Shown: positions 34,389-42,656 of the stretch, one piece after another
Numbering within the stretch: the stretch's first letter is position 1
Layout: each line of letters opens with the position of its first letter
From: Paenibacillus sp. HB172176
GTDB lineage: Bacteria > Bacillota > Bacilli > Paenibacillales > Paenibacillaceae
Assembly: GCF_011947265.1 (NCBI RefSeq)
Contig: NZ_JAATHD010000016.1
Span: forward strand, 62,001 to 126,000
Direction: 5' to 3'
DNA: 64,000 nucleotides
Notes under the pieces: generated by a model
Seen by the model: only the letters and a program-made list of their open reading frames with translations
What the model was told of the DNA's origin: nothing
Databases searched by the model: none
Position numbers and translations under genes: made by a program

Positions 34389-36488
34389 TTATGCCTGCTC
34401 CTCGTTATCATCATCCAGAACCTCTTCCGAATAGTCGCAGGCAACGCACTGGAGCTTCGCTCCGCTGCGATTGCGCTTCTCCACCAGATTCGCGTCGCAA
34501 TTCGGGCAATGCTTGTTCGTCGGTTTGTCCCAAGACACATAATCGCAGCCCGGATACTGATCACAGCCGTAGAAGATACGTCCCTTCTTGCTGCGCCGCT
34601 CGATAATTTTGCCCTCATGGCATTTCGGGCATTCAACGCCGATATCCTTCACGATCGGCTTAGTGTTGCGGCATTCCGGGAAGCCGGAGCATGCCAGAAA
34701 CTTGCCGAAGCGTCCCATCTTATAAACGAGATGTCGGCCGCATTTCTCGCAAATTTCATCAGACACTTCATCCTGAATTTCAACTTCCTTCATTTCTTCC
34801 TCCGCCACCTCAAGGCGCTTCTCGAAGGATTCGTAGAAATCGGCAAGCACCTTCACCCAATTGCCGTCGCCGTCTTCGACATGGTCGAGATTGCCTTCCA
34901 TATTGGCCGTGAACTCCGCATCCAATATTTCGGGGAAAAATTCCTCCATAAGCTGAATGACGAGCTCTCCGAGCTCGGTCGGCATAAATTTTTTTTCTTC
35001 TATCGCAACATAGCCGCGCCGCTGTATCGTTTCGAGCGTTGGCGCATACGTGCTCGGCCGGCCGATACCCAGCTCCTCCAGCGTCTTCACCAGCCTTGCT
35101 TCGGTATAGCGCGGAGGCGGCTGAGTGAAATGCTGCTTCGGCTCGATTTCATCCGACTGAATGACATCGCCCGGCGACAGCTGCGGCAGAAATTTATGCT
35201 CTTCGACCGTGCCGTCGTCATTGCCTTCCACATAGATCTTCATGAAGCCGGGGAACTTGACTTTGGAACCGGCTGCGCGGAACAGGGTGTCTCCCGCTTT
35301 CAAATCCACCGTCATGGTATCCAGTACAGCCGATGACATCTGGCTGGAGGTGAATCTCTCCCAAATCAGCTTGTATAATTTCAATTGATCTCTCGACAAG
35401 AACGGCTTCATGACCTCCGGCTCCCGTAGAATGGAGGTCGGCCGAATCGCTTCATGCGCATCTTGAGCATTGCTGTTTTTCTTCAAATAGACGCGCGGCT
35501 GCTCCGGCATATACTCCGAACCGTATTTTTCCGTTATGAAAGCTTTCGCTTCTTCTTGGGCTACGGGAGATATACGCGTCGAATCCGTTCTCATGTACGT
35601 AATGAGACCAACGGTCCCTTCTTTCCCAAGCTCAACGCCTTCATAAAGCTGCTGGGCGACCGACATCGTCTTAGACGCCCGGAAGCCGATCTTTCTTGCA
35701 GCCTCCTGCTGCAGCGAGCTCGTTATGAATGGCGGAGACGGATTCCGCTGACGCTCCTTCTCCTTCACTTCATTCACCGTGAAAGGCTCGCCCTTCATCG
35801 CTTGAAGCACTTCATTCACATCGGCTTCCTTGCCAAGCTCCTTTTTCTCGCCGTTCAACGAATAGTATTTGGCCTCGAACGCCGTATTCTTATGCTTGAG
35901 CTTCGCGGTAATCGACCAATATTCCTCGGGCACGAATTCGTCAATCTCATTGTCGCGATCGATGATCAGCTTAACGGCGACGGATTGAACCCTGCCCGCT
36001 GAGAGGCCTTTCTTCACCTTTTTCCACAGAAGCGGCGATATTTTGTAGCCGACGAGCCGATCCAGAATACGCCGAGCTTGCTGCGCGTTGACCAAATCCA
36101 TATTGATCTTGCGCGGTGTCTTGAAAGCGTCCTTTACCGCCTGTTTCGTAATCTCATTAAAAACAACCCTGCATGTATCCGTGTCGTCCAGCTCCAAATA
36201 ATGCGCAAGATGCCAGGCGATAGCTTCCCCTTCGCGATCGGGGTCGGCAGCAAGATAGACATGCTTCACTTTTTTTCTCGCATCCTTCAATTCCTTTAGA
36301 ATGCTTCCTTTTCCTCGAATGGTTATATATTTGGGGTTGAAATTATTTTCGACCTCAACGCCGATCTGACTTTTAGGCAGATCGCGAATATGACCCATTG
36401 ACGCTTTCACAATATACTTGCTTCCAAGATATTTACCTATCGTTTTGGCCTTGGCCGGTGATTCCACGATAACTAAAGAGTCTGCCAT
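34389..36488 (-). CDS. topA: DNA topoisomerase I (type IA)
   Basis: 699 residues from MADSLVIVESPAKAKTIGKY, with GGAGG eight bases upstream. The Toprim domain includes VYLAADPDREGEAIAWHLAH. The catalytic Tyr298 is in GLITYMRTDSTRI. Three C-terminal zinc ribbons are visible: CEKC...CSGFPEC, CPKC...CDQYPGC and CPNC...CVAC. It relaxes negative supercoils. It starts 28 bp after the dprA stop, as in Bacillus subtilis dprA-topA-trmFO. Confidence 0.98.
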   Translation of the reverse strand: MADSLVIVESPAKAKTIGKYLGSKYIVKASMGHIRDLPKSQIGVEVENNFNPKYITIRGKGSILKELKDARKKVKHVYLAADPDREGEAIAWHLAHYLELDDTDTCRVVFNEITKQAVKDAFKTPRKINMDLVNAQQARRILDRLVGYKISPLLWKKVKKGLSAGRVQSVAVKLIIDRDNEIDEFVPEEYWSITAKLKHKNTAFEAKYYSLNGEKKELGKEADVNEVLQAMKGEPFTVNEVKEKERQRNPSPPFITSSLQQEAARKIGFRASKTMSVAQQLYEGVELGKEGTVGLITYMRTDSTRISPVAQEEAKAFITEKYGSEYMPEQPRVYLKKNSNAQDAHEAIRPTSILREPEVMKPFLSRDQLKLYKLIWERFTSSQMSSAVLDTMTVDLKAGDTLFRAAGSKVKFPGFMKIYVEGNDDGTVEEHKFLPQLSPGDVIQSDEIEPKQHFTQPPPRYTEARLVKTLEELGIGRPSTYAPTLETIQRRGYVAIEEKKFMPTELGELVIQLMEEFFPEILDAEFTANMEGNLDHVEDGDGNWVKVLADFYESFEKRLEVAEEEMKEVEIQDEVSDEICEKCGRHLVYKMGRFGKFLACSGFPECRNTKPIVKDIGVECPKCHEGKIIERRSKKGRIFYGCDQYPGCDYVSWDKPTNKHCPNCDANLVEKRNRSGAKLQCVACDYSEEVLDDDNEEQA

Positions 36489-36516
36489 GCGAGGTGCCTC
36501 CTCTCTCTCTAACAAA

Positions 36517-37650
36517 TTACAATGCGATATATATCGAACCAAGCTGTAGCTCGATCCTCCGTTTTATACATAAATTTAGCAGAAGTGCGTTCAAATGTCC
36601 AAACGGAATCATGAGCAGCTCATGCATTTCATCCAATGACATCGGCCGATCGCGGAGCAATTCGATGATTGCCGCCTCTTCGCCGCTTAGCTCGGCGACA
36701 CCTTCGCCGCCGTACTGAACGAGGCCCGCAGCTTGCGCTGAAGCTTCTTCCCTGTAATTTCTTAACCAAGGAAGCTCGTCAAAGATTTGCGATACGGATG
36801 TCATCAACCGCGCTTTGCCTTCCTTGATCAGCTCATTCGGGCCTTCGCTCATCGGCGAAGAGATCGGACCCGGCAGCGCGAACAGCTCTCGATCCATCTC
36901 GAGCGCATGCTTCGCCGTAATCATCGAGCCGCTCTTCCGAGCGCCTTCAACAACAATAACAGCCTGGCATAATGCCGATATAATCCGGTTTCGCTGATGA
37001 AATTGGCCTGGATGCAGCGCCGTGCCAAGCGGTGTCTCCGACAACAACAATCCATTTCCGGCTATCTCCTTGTACAGCGACTCATGCTCCGGGGGATAGC
37101 AGCGATTGATCGGCGTGGGCAAAACAGCCACAGTGCTTCCCTTATGCTTCAGAGCCGCGACATGGGCAATATGGTCAATCCCCCTTGCGAGGCCGCTTAC
37201 AACCGTTATGCCGGCGGCTGACAGCTCTTCAGCCATGCTGGCAGCCGAATGCCTGCCATAGGCTGTCGGCTTTCGCGTTCCTACAATAGATACAGAGGGA
37301 CGATGAAGCAATTCAAGCCTGCCTTTTGCGTACAATACCCAGGGCGGCTGCGCCGTTTCTTTTAAAATCGCAGGATAAGCTTCGTCATAAGGCGTTAAGG
37401 TGACCGCTCCGGACTCCATAATCGCTGGAGAATCAGCCTCCGTCAGAAGCCATGGCTTATCGCGGTACATAGCCTCCGCTTTTTGAGCCTGATTTCTTTT
37501 GAGTCCAATACCGAGCAGAGTTTCCTGAGACCAGTCTTCCTTCTTCCACAGCTCATGGGCAACTGCCTTTTGAATCGCGTGCCAGCCGATGCCGGGAATT
37601 TCATACAGCGCAATGATCATTTGTCTGCAAGCTTGATTATTTTCAAACAT
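36517..37650 (-). CDS. dprA: DNA processing protein DprA (Smf)
   Basis: 377 residues from MFENNQACRQMIIALYEIPG; GAGAGGG lies about eleven bases upstream. A TTG two codons before is better spaced and is an alternative. The Rossmann-like core has VSIVGTRKPTAYGRHSAASM, then VVSGLARGIDHIAHVAALKH and GLLLSETPLGTALHPGQFHQ, the family signature. A C-terminal winged helix ends the protein. DprA loads RecA on incoming single-stranded DNA in transformation. It lies downstream of the sucCD terminator. comM, another competence-linked gene, is on the other side of sucCD. Confidence 0.96.
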   Translation of the reverse strand: MFENNQACRQMIIALYEIPGIGWHAIQKAVAHELWKKEDWSQETLLGIGLKRNQAQKAEAMYRDKPWLLTEADSPAIMESGAVTLTPYDEAYPAILKETAQPPWVLYAKGRLELLHRPSVSIVGTRKPTAYGRHSAASMAEELSAAGITVVSGLARGIDHIAHVAALKHKGSTVAVLPTPINRCYPPEHESLYKEIAGNGLLLSETPLGTALHPGQFHQRNRIISALCQAVIVVEGARKSGSMITAKHALEMDRELFALPGPISSPMSEGPNELIKEGKARLMTSVSQIFDELPWLRNYREEASAQAAGLVQYGGEGVAELSGEEAAIIELLRDRPMSLDEMHELLMIPFGHLNALLLNLCIKRRIELQLGSIYIAL

Positions 37651-37782
37651 ATCCAAACCAGCCCTCTCTTCTTTCGGGGCGGCTTGCATTCTCATCTATT
37701 GTGAGGTAAGGAACCCAAGAATGCAAGCCGCCGCCTTAAATTAACGAACCGCAACATAGCCGGAACAATGCGCAAGCAGCAA

Positions 37783-37829
37783 AAAAGGCAACCCTCGAGC
37801 ACCCCGTAAGGGATGCAAAAAGGTTGCCT
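37783..37829 (-). terminator. sucCD terminator with nested hairpin
   Basis: On the minus strand AGGCAACC and GGTTGCCT (ends at 37829 and 37786) form the outer stem. An inner stem GCATCCC/GGGGTGC with one wobble lies inside the loop. A run TTTTTT follows at 37786-37781. It starts about 18 bp after the sucD stop and separates sucCD from dprA. Confidence 0.9.
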
Positions 37830-37847
37830 ACCTGTTTTATGTCCTAT

Positions 37848-38780
37848 TTATTTGTTCGTCACGCATTTATCAAGCAAGCCCTTTTCCTCAAGCACGCTGA
37901 CAAGCGTCGAACCCATGTCAGAAGGCGTAGGAGCAACTTTGATGCCGCAAGCCTCGAGCGTAGCGATCTTCTCGGCAGCCGTTCCTTTGCCCCCGGAGAT
38001 GATGGCGCCTGCATGTCCCATGCGCTTCCCTGGAGGCGCCGTTGCGCCGCCGATAAAGCCTACAACCGGCTTCTTCATGTTTGCTTTGATCCACTCTGCC
38101 GCTTCTTCCTCGGCAGTTCCGCCGATTTCGCCAATCATAATAACCGCGTAAGTATCCGGATCATCGTTGAAGCGGCTAAGAATATCGATAAATTCAGAGC
38201 CCTTCACAGGGTCGCCGCCGATACCGACTGCGGAGGATTGTCCGATGCCGCGAGTTGTCAGCTGATGAACAGCTTCATATGTCAGTGTTCCGGAACGGGA
38301 CACGACGCCTACATGACCAACCGTGTGAATATAGCCCGGCATAATGCCGATCTTGCATTCGCCCGGCGTAATAACGCCAGGACAGTTGGGTCCGATAAGA
38401 ACGGTCTTGCTGCCGTCCATATAACGCTTCACCTTCACCATGTCCAGCACCGGAATGCCTTCTGTGATGCAGATAACGAGATCAAGCTCGGCGTCTACCG
38501 CTTCCATGATCGCGTCGGCGGCGAATGCCGGCGGAACATAGATAACCGAAGCGTTCGCGCCTGTAGCGTCAACCGCTTGCTTCACCGTGTTGAATACAGG
38601 AAGGGAAACAACCTTCCCGCTCTCTAAAGTAATGTCGACATTCGTGCCGCCCTTGCCGGGCGTTACGCCGCCAACCATTTGCGTACCGTAATCAAGCGCG
38701 CCTTTCGCATGAAACAGGCCTGTTGCGCCGGTAATGCCTTGAGTAATAACCTTCGTGTCTTTATTGACTAGAATACTCAA
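37848..38780 (-). CDS. sucD: Succinyl-CoA synthetase alpha subunit
   Basis: 310 residues, starting at a TTG. The CoA-binding Rossmann part has VITQGITGATGLFHAKGALD and GGVTPGKGGT. The nucleotide/phosphate end has GPNCPGVITPGECKIGIMPG and the phospho-accepting His256 in RMGHAGAIISGG. It forms the heterodimer with SucC that converts succinyl-CoA and ADP or GDP to succinate and ATP or GTP in the citric acid cycle. It lies 60 bp after sucC and ends just before a strong terminator. Confidence 0.97.
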   Translation of the reverse strand: MSILVNKDTKVITQGITGATGLFHAKGALDYGTQMVGGVTPGKGGTNVDITLESGKVVSLPVFNTVKQAVDATGANASVIYVPPAFAADAIMEAVDAELDLVICITEGIPVLDMVKVKRYMDGSKTVLIGPNCPGVITPGECKIGIMPGYIHTVGHVGVVSRSGTLTYEAVHQLTTRGIGQSSAVGIGGDPVKGSEFIDILSRFNDDPDTYAVIMIGEIGGTAEEEAAEWIKANMKKPVVGFIGGATAPPGKRMGHAGAIISGGKGTAAEKIATLEACGIKVAPTPSDMGSTLVSVLEEKGLLDKCVTNK

Positions 38781-38840
38781 CTTAACTCACATCCCCTAAA
38801 ATGAATTCATTTGCGCTCAAATCTCGCGCTGCAAGCTTGT

Positions 38841-40001
38841 TTATTTCACGAGAGCGACAATTTTTTGCGCGCCGTCGGACATCGAGTCCGCAGCCACAAT
38901 GTTCAATCCCGATTCGTTCAACATTTTTTTGCCGAGATCAACGTTCGTGCCTTCAAGACGCACAACGAGAGGACGGTCAAGGCCAAGCTCTTTGGCCGCT
39001 GCGATAACGCCGTCTGCGATAATATCGCATTTCATAATGCCGCCGAAAATATTAACGAAGATGCCTTTAACCTTCTCGTCGGACAGAATGATTTTGAAAG
39101 CTTCCGTAACTTTCTCTTTCGTAGCGCCGCCCCCAACGTCGAGGAAGTTGGCCGGGTCTCCGCCGTAATATTTAATAATATCCATCGTCGCCATAGCAAG
39201 GCCGGCTCCGTTAACCATGCAGCCGATGTTGCCGTCGAGCGCGATGTAGCTCAAATCGTATTTGGATGCTTCGATTTCTTTCGCGTCTTCTTCTTCAAGA
39301 TCGCGAAGCTCGACGATATCCTTGTGGCGATAGAGTGCGTTGGAATCGAAATTCAGCTTTGCGTCAAGAGCCATAACATTGCCGTCGCCAGTAACGACGA
39401 GCGGATTGATCTCGGCAATCGAGCAATCCTTCTCAACGAAGGCCGTGTAGAGCGCGAGCATGAATTTAACCGCTTTGTTCACCAAAGCGCCGGGGATATT
39501 AATCGCATAAGCCAGCTTGCGCGCTTGGAACGCTTGCATGCCGACAGCCGGATCGATCACTTCTTTGAAAATTTTCTCAGGAGAATGCTCCGCAACCTCT
39601 TCAATCTCGGTGCCGCCTTCTTCTGATGCCATCATCGTTACGCGGCCTGTTCCGCGATCAAGCACAACGCCGACATAATATTCTTTCTTGATGTCGCAGC
39701 CTTGCTCGATCAGAAGGCGTTTCACTTCTTTGCCTTCAGGACCTGTTTGATGGGTGACAAGCACCTTGCCCAGAATTTCGCTAGCGTAAGCGCGCACTTC
39801 GTCCAGGTTTTTGGCTACTTTAACGCCGCCGGCTTTGCCGCGGCCGCCTGCATGAATTTGCGCTTTCACGACAACAACCGAAGTGCCGAGCTCTTTCGCC
39901 GCTTCGACAGCCTCGTCCACCGTGAACGCTACCTTCCCTTCAGGCACGACTACGCCATAATGCTTCAATACCGATTTACCTTGATACTCATGGATATTCA
40001 T
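38841..40001 (-). CDS. sucC: Succinyl-CoA synthetase beta subunit
   Basis: 386 residues from MNIHEYQGKSVLKHYGVVVP, with GGAGG nine bases upstream. The ATP-grasp fold is clear: VVVVKAQIHAGGRGKAGGVK, DCSIAEINPLVVTGDGNVMA and CMVNGAGLAMATMDIIKYYG. The C-terminal ligase part has GGDPANFLDVGGGATKEKVT and NIFGGIMKCDIIADGVI. It is the first gene of the sucCD operon, and reads away from comM. Confidence 0.97.
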   Translation of the reverse strand: MNIHEYQGKSVLKHYGVVVPEGKVAFTVDEAVEAAKELGTSVVVVKAQIHAGGRGKAGGVKVAKNLDEVRAYASEILGKVLVTHQTGPEGKEVKRLLIEQGCDIKKEYYVGVVLDRGTGRVTMMASEEGGTEIEEVAEHSPEKIFKEVIDPAVGMQAFQARKLAYAINIPGALVNKAVKFMLALYTAFVEKDCSIAEINPLVVTGDGNVMALDAKLNFDSNALYRHKDIVELRDLEEEDAKEIEASKYDLSYIALDGNIGCMVNGAGLAMATMDIIKYYGGDPANFLDVGGGATKEKVTEAFKIILSDEKVKGIFVNIFGGIMKCDIIADGVIAAAKELGLDRPLVVRLEGTNVDLGKKMLNESGLNIVAADSMSDGAQKIVALVK

Positions 40002-40030
40002 TGTTGAAATCCTCCATTTCACAAACTCAA

Positions 40031-40048
40031 TTCATACATATGTACGAA
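40031..40048. promoter_or_regulatory. Dyad element in the sucC leader
   Basis: TTCATACATATGTACGAA matches its reverse complement at 16 of 18 positions. It lies between the sucC -10 element and the sucC start, where a repressor would block transcription. The binding protein is unknown. Confidence 0.4.
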
Positions 40049-40060
40049 CAAACTTTTATC

Positions 40061-40069
40061 ATTGTAGCA
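40061..40069 (-). promoter_or_regulatory. Extended -10 promoter of sucC
   Basis: On the minus strand TGCTACAAT is an extended -10 of the TGnTATAAT type, about 60 bp before the sucC ATG. No good -35 is seen at 16-18 bp, which is usual for this class. Confidence 0.5.
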
Positions 40070-40120
40070 CTTTTCCTTGTTCTTCGCCTTATTTTTCATC
40101 GAGAAAGAACAGGCTTTTTT

Positions 40121-40147
40121 GATATGAATATCATCTCAATATGAGAT
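40121..40147. promoter_or_regulatory. Two adjacent palindromes between sucC and comM
   Basis: GATATGAATATC and ATCTCAATATGAGAT lie side by side. The second has six-base arms around ATA. They sit upstream of both the sucC and comM promoters and may be one composite operator. The protein that would bind is not known. Confidence 0.35.
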
Positions 40148-40205
40148 AAAATACATCCGAGAAGTAGTATCACCCATTGCTTGCAATTTAATCATCCTGG
40201 GAGGA

Positions 40206-40234
40206 TTGACACTTCGCATGGATCGCGATATAGT
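40206..40234 (+). promoter_or_regulatory. Sigma-A promoter of comM
   Basis: TTGACA (40206-40211), 17 bp, then TATAGT (40229-40234): a near-consensus vegetative promoter. Transcription would start near 40241, giving a leader of about 77 nt before comM. Confidence 0.85.
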
Positions 40235-40270
40235 GAGAACAATTCAATTAAGAGAAACGGGATCGTAAGG

Positions 40271-40313
40271 AAGCACCTTCATTCTTGGCTTATTCAAGCT
40301 GATGGAGGTGCTT
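40271..40313 (+). promoter_or_regulatory. Leader hairpin sequestering the comM ribosome binding site
   Basis: AAGCACCTTCA (40271-40281) pairs with TGGAGGTGCTT (40303-40313) over 11 bp with one G-U pair. A small CTTG/CAAG stem lies in the loop. The right arm contains the GGAGGTG ribosome binding site, and TTT-C follows directly, so the same hairpin resembles an intrinsic terminator. It could lower comM translation or act as an attenuator. Confidence 0.65.
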
Positions 40314-40317
40314 TTTC

Positions 40318-41883
40318 TTGTTCAGTCTTATTCAGAGCGCCAGCGTATGCGGCGTGGAAGGAAACCATATTTCGGTTGAAGTCGATATTAGCAGCGGACT
40401 TCCGCGAATTAATATCGTAGGCTTGCCCGATCCGGCAGTGCGGGAATCCGTCGACAGGGTGCGATCCGCCCTCAAGAACAGCGGCTTCGCCTTTCCCATG
40501 GATCGTATTACGGTCAATCTGGCGCCAGCCGATCTTCGCAAGGAAGGAACAGCCTTCGATCTGGCGATTGCCGCCGGTATTTTGACCGCAAGCGGACAGA
40601 TGAGCGGCGAGCTGTTCGTCGACACACTGCTGATCGGCGAACTCAGCCTGAACGGCGGCTTGCGGCCGGTCAACGGCGTGCTTGCGATGATTGAACAAGC
40701 GAAGCAGCGGGGAATCGGAAAAGTGCTGCTCCCGGAAGCCAACAGCGCGGAAGCTGCCTGGATCTCCGGCATAACCTTGTATGCGATCACGCATTTGAAG
40801 CAGTTGACGGAATGCGCGGCTGAGTCGTTGTCGCTTGAGCATTTGCAGGTGGATGGCAGAAGTCTGGCTCAGCTTCGCGCATGCACGGACAGCGAACGTC
40901 AGCCACCGCAAGAGAAGGAGGATTTCGCGGATATTATCGGCCAGCATCATGCCAAGCGCGCCATGCTCATTGCCGCTGCGGGCAAGCATAACATTCTGCT
41001 CAGCGGACCTCCGGGAACCGGGAAGACGATGATGATCCGCAGGCTGCCCGGCATTCTGCCGATGCTGACCGAGGAAGAGGCGCTCGAGGTCACGAAGATC
41101 TACAGCGTTGCGGGAAAACTGCCGCGTTCGGCGCAAGGCTTGCTGAAGCAACCGCCATTTCGCGCTCCGCATCACAATATCTCAAACGGCGGACTTATCG
41201 GCGGAGGAACGATTCCGAAGCCCGGGGAAATTACGCTCGCTCATCGCGGCGTCCTGTTTCTCGATGAACTGCCCGAATTTCCGCGATCGGTGCTGGAGCT
41301 TCTCAGACAACCTCTGGAGGATCGCATGATTACGATAGCCAGGGCGCGGGCGACGATTCATTTTCCTGCAAGCATTATGCTCGCGGCCTCCTTCAATCCT
41401 TGTCCTTGCGGCTATTACGGTCATGAGTTCGGAGAGAAGCGATGCGTCTGCAGCTCCTCGATAATCGCCAGATACCGCTCCAAGCTGTCCGGCCCGCTGA
41501 TCGACCGGATCGATCTTCAGCTTGAAGTGCCCAGACCCTCTTCCTTCGACAGACAGCAGAGCGAGCCGACCGTCACCTCCAGCAAGCTCCGCGACAGCGT
41601 TGAAGCAGCCAGAGAACGACAACTGTTTCGCAACCGGAAATTCGGCGTCCATGTCAACAGCGAATTAAGCGGAGCGACACTGCGGAAAGCAACCGCCTTG
41701 AAATCCGACGCCCGCAAGCTCCTCGACGATGCGTTCGAGCTGCTGGGCATCAGCATGCGGGCCTTCGATCGCTTGTTAAAGCTGTCCAGAACGATTGCCG
41801 ATGTGGAAGGCAGCGATTCCGTTGACGCGGAGCATATCGCAGAAGCGATCCAATATCGAAGGCTGGATATGCAGCTGAAGTAA
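40318..41883 (+). CDS. comM: YifB/ComM-family AAA+ magnesium-chelatase-like helicase
   Basis: 521 residues from a TTG seven bases after GGAGGTG. The N-terminal part is a LonC-like fold (EGNHISVEVDISSGLPRINI; GLPDPAVRESVDRVRSALKN). The AAA+ module has Walker A LSGPPGTGKTMMIRRLPGIL, Walker B VLFLDELPEFPRSVLELLRQ and a zinc-binding Cys cluster (NPCPCGYYGH, KRCVCSS). In other bacteria ComM is a hexameric branch-migration helicase that extends recombination during natural transformation. It is one of only two plus-strand genes here. Confidence 0.93.
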   Translation: MFSLIQSASVCGVEGNHISVEVDISSGLPRINIVGLPDPAVRESVDRVRSALKNSGFAFPMDRITVNLAPADLRKEGTAFDLAIAAGILTASGQMSGELFVDTLLIGELSLNGGLRPVNGVLAMIEQAKQRGIGKVLLPEANSAEAAWISGITLYAITHLKQLTECAAESLSLEHLQVDGRSLAQLRACTDSERQPPQEKEDFADIIGQHHAKRAMLIAAAGKHNILLSGPPGTGKTMMIRRLPGILPMLTEEEALEVTKIYSVAGKLPRSAQGLLKQPPFRAPHHNISNGGLIGGGTIPKPGEITLAHRGVLFLDELPEFPRSVLELLRQPLEDRMITIARARATIHFPASIMLAASFNPCPCGYYGHEFGEKRCVCSSSIIARYRSKLSGPLIDRIDLQLEVPRPSSFDRQQSEPTVTSSKLRDSVEAARERQLFRNRKFGVHVNSELSGATLRKATALKSDARKLLDDAFELLGISMRAFDRLLKLSRTIADVEGSDSVDAEHIAEAIQYRRLDMQLK

Positions 41884-41975
41884 CGAATCCTCATCATGCC
41901 GAGCCCCCCTCCCCTCCATTCGTCAGTCCGTTCGCCCGATTACTCGAAGTACTCGAGGCTCAACGGCATTTAACA

Positions 41976-41997
41976 AGGCCGCCCTAGAAAGCGGCCT
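41976..41997. terminator. Hairpin between convergent comM and yraN
   Basis: AGGCCGC and GCGGCCT form a perfect 7-bp GC-rich stem with an eight-base loop. It overlaps the last codons of yraN (stop at 41984) and lies 93 bp after comM. No good U-run follows on either strand; TTGTTAA follows on the minus strand. Confidence 0.5.
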
Positions 41998-42355
41998 CAT
42001 AGTGGACGAACGAATGAATGCGATCGCGCTCAGCCAAGCTTATCGCAATCGCATCGAATCTTATTGGACGGTTAAGCAGCTTTTCGAATTGCATGTAGCT
42101 TTGTGCGACACGCCTGACTTGCTGCTGCTTCCGATAATCGATCGACTCGGCCGCCGTGCCGAAGCGGCCCAATCCCGACAATCGCCTCGTTCTTACTTCA
42201 ATGAACACGATCCGCCCTTCAAGCTCGGCGATAATATCGATCTCGCCGGAACGACAACGCCAATTCATCTCTCGAATCGTATAACCCGACGCCTGCAGTC
42301 TAAGGCATGCCTCATTTTCGCCGAGCTTCCCTATACGCCTGCGATCATGGCTCAT
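41984..42355 (-). CDS. yraN: YraN/UPF0102-family nuclease-like protein
   Basis: 123 residues from MSHDRRRIGKLGENEACLRL. Longer readings upstream lie inside ylqH in another frame. The fold is that of restriction-endonuclease-like proteins: GYTIREMNWRCRSGEIDIIA carries the conserved Glu and Asp, followed by IVFIEVRTR with the second acid and Arg, and RRVAQSYMQ. The function is not established. The ATG overlaps the ylqH stop by 11 bp. The gene is last in the ylqG-ylqH-yraN group. Confidence 0.92.
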   Translation of the reverse strand: MSHDRRRIGKLGENEACLRLQASGYTIREMNWRCRSGEIDIIAELEGRIVFIEVRTRRLSGLGRFGTAAESIDYRKQQQVRRVAQSYMQFEKLLNRPIRFDAIAISLAERDRIHSFVHYEAAF

Positions 42356-42656
42356 GGGGCAAATCCCTCGCTTTGCGATCGGATTGATAGACGAAGCTAA
42401 GAATTTCAGCCACCAGCGTATACAGCTCGGGCGGAATCTCTTGATCCACATCAAGTTTCGACAGCACCTCCACAAGTGAAGCGTCTTCCTGAACAGGCAC
42501 TCCGCTTTCCTTCGCTTTCTCCAATATGCGATCGGCAAGCTGCCCTGCTCCCTTGGCAACGAGAATCGGCGCGCTTTTCTCACCGGGCTCATATTTCAAA
42601 GCGACCGCTTTTCTAATCGTCGCTTTGGAGGAACGATTGTCCTTTTCCAAGCTCAT
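42345..42656 (-). CDS. ylqH: FlhB C-terminal-domain-like protein YlqH
   Basis: 103 residues. After a short polar N-terminus it reads KAVALKYEPGEKSAPILVAK, GQLADRILEKAKESGVPVQE and ELYTLVAEILSFVYQ. This matches the part of FlhB that follows the NPTH cleavage site (compare FAIALKYDASEMEAPKIIAK in the FlhB of this window). The NPTH residues, membrane helices and linker are missing, so it looks like a free-standing equivalent of the cleaved FlhB C fragment. The ATG overlaps the ylqG stop by 4 bp. Its role is not known. Confidence 0.93.
   Translation of the reverse strand: MSLEKDNRSSKATIRKAVALKYEPGEKSAPILVAKGAGQLADRILEKAKESGVPVQEDASLVEVLSKLDVDQEIPPELYTLVAEILSFVYQSDRKARDLPHEP

Larger units (their letters stand above)
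40002..40317. other. Divergent sucC / comM control region
   Basis: This 316-bp gap has no gene. From left to right it holds an 18-bp near-palindrome (40031-40048), an extended -10 for sucC (40061-40069), two adjacent palindromes GATATGAATATC (40121-40132) and ATCTCAATATGAGAT (40133-40147), a textbook plus-strand promoter (40206-40234), and a hairpin that covers the comM ribosome binding site (40271-40313). These elements are listed separately. Confidence 0.7.

Noticed and set aside
34284..35336. 350-codon plus-strand open frame opposite topA
   Set aside because: It runs antisense through the TopA zinc ribbons and has no recognisable motif.
41984..42592. Longer 202-residue version of yraN
   Set aside because: The first 79 residues lie in ylqH in another frame and have no homologous pattern; the real start is at 42355.
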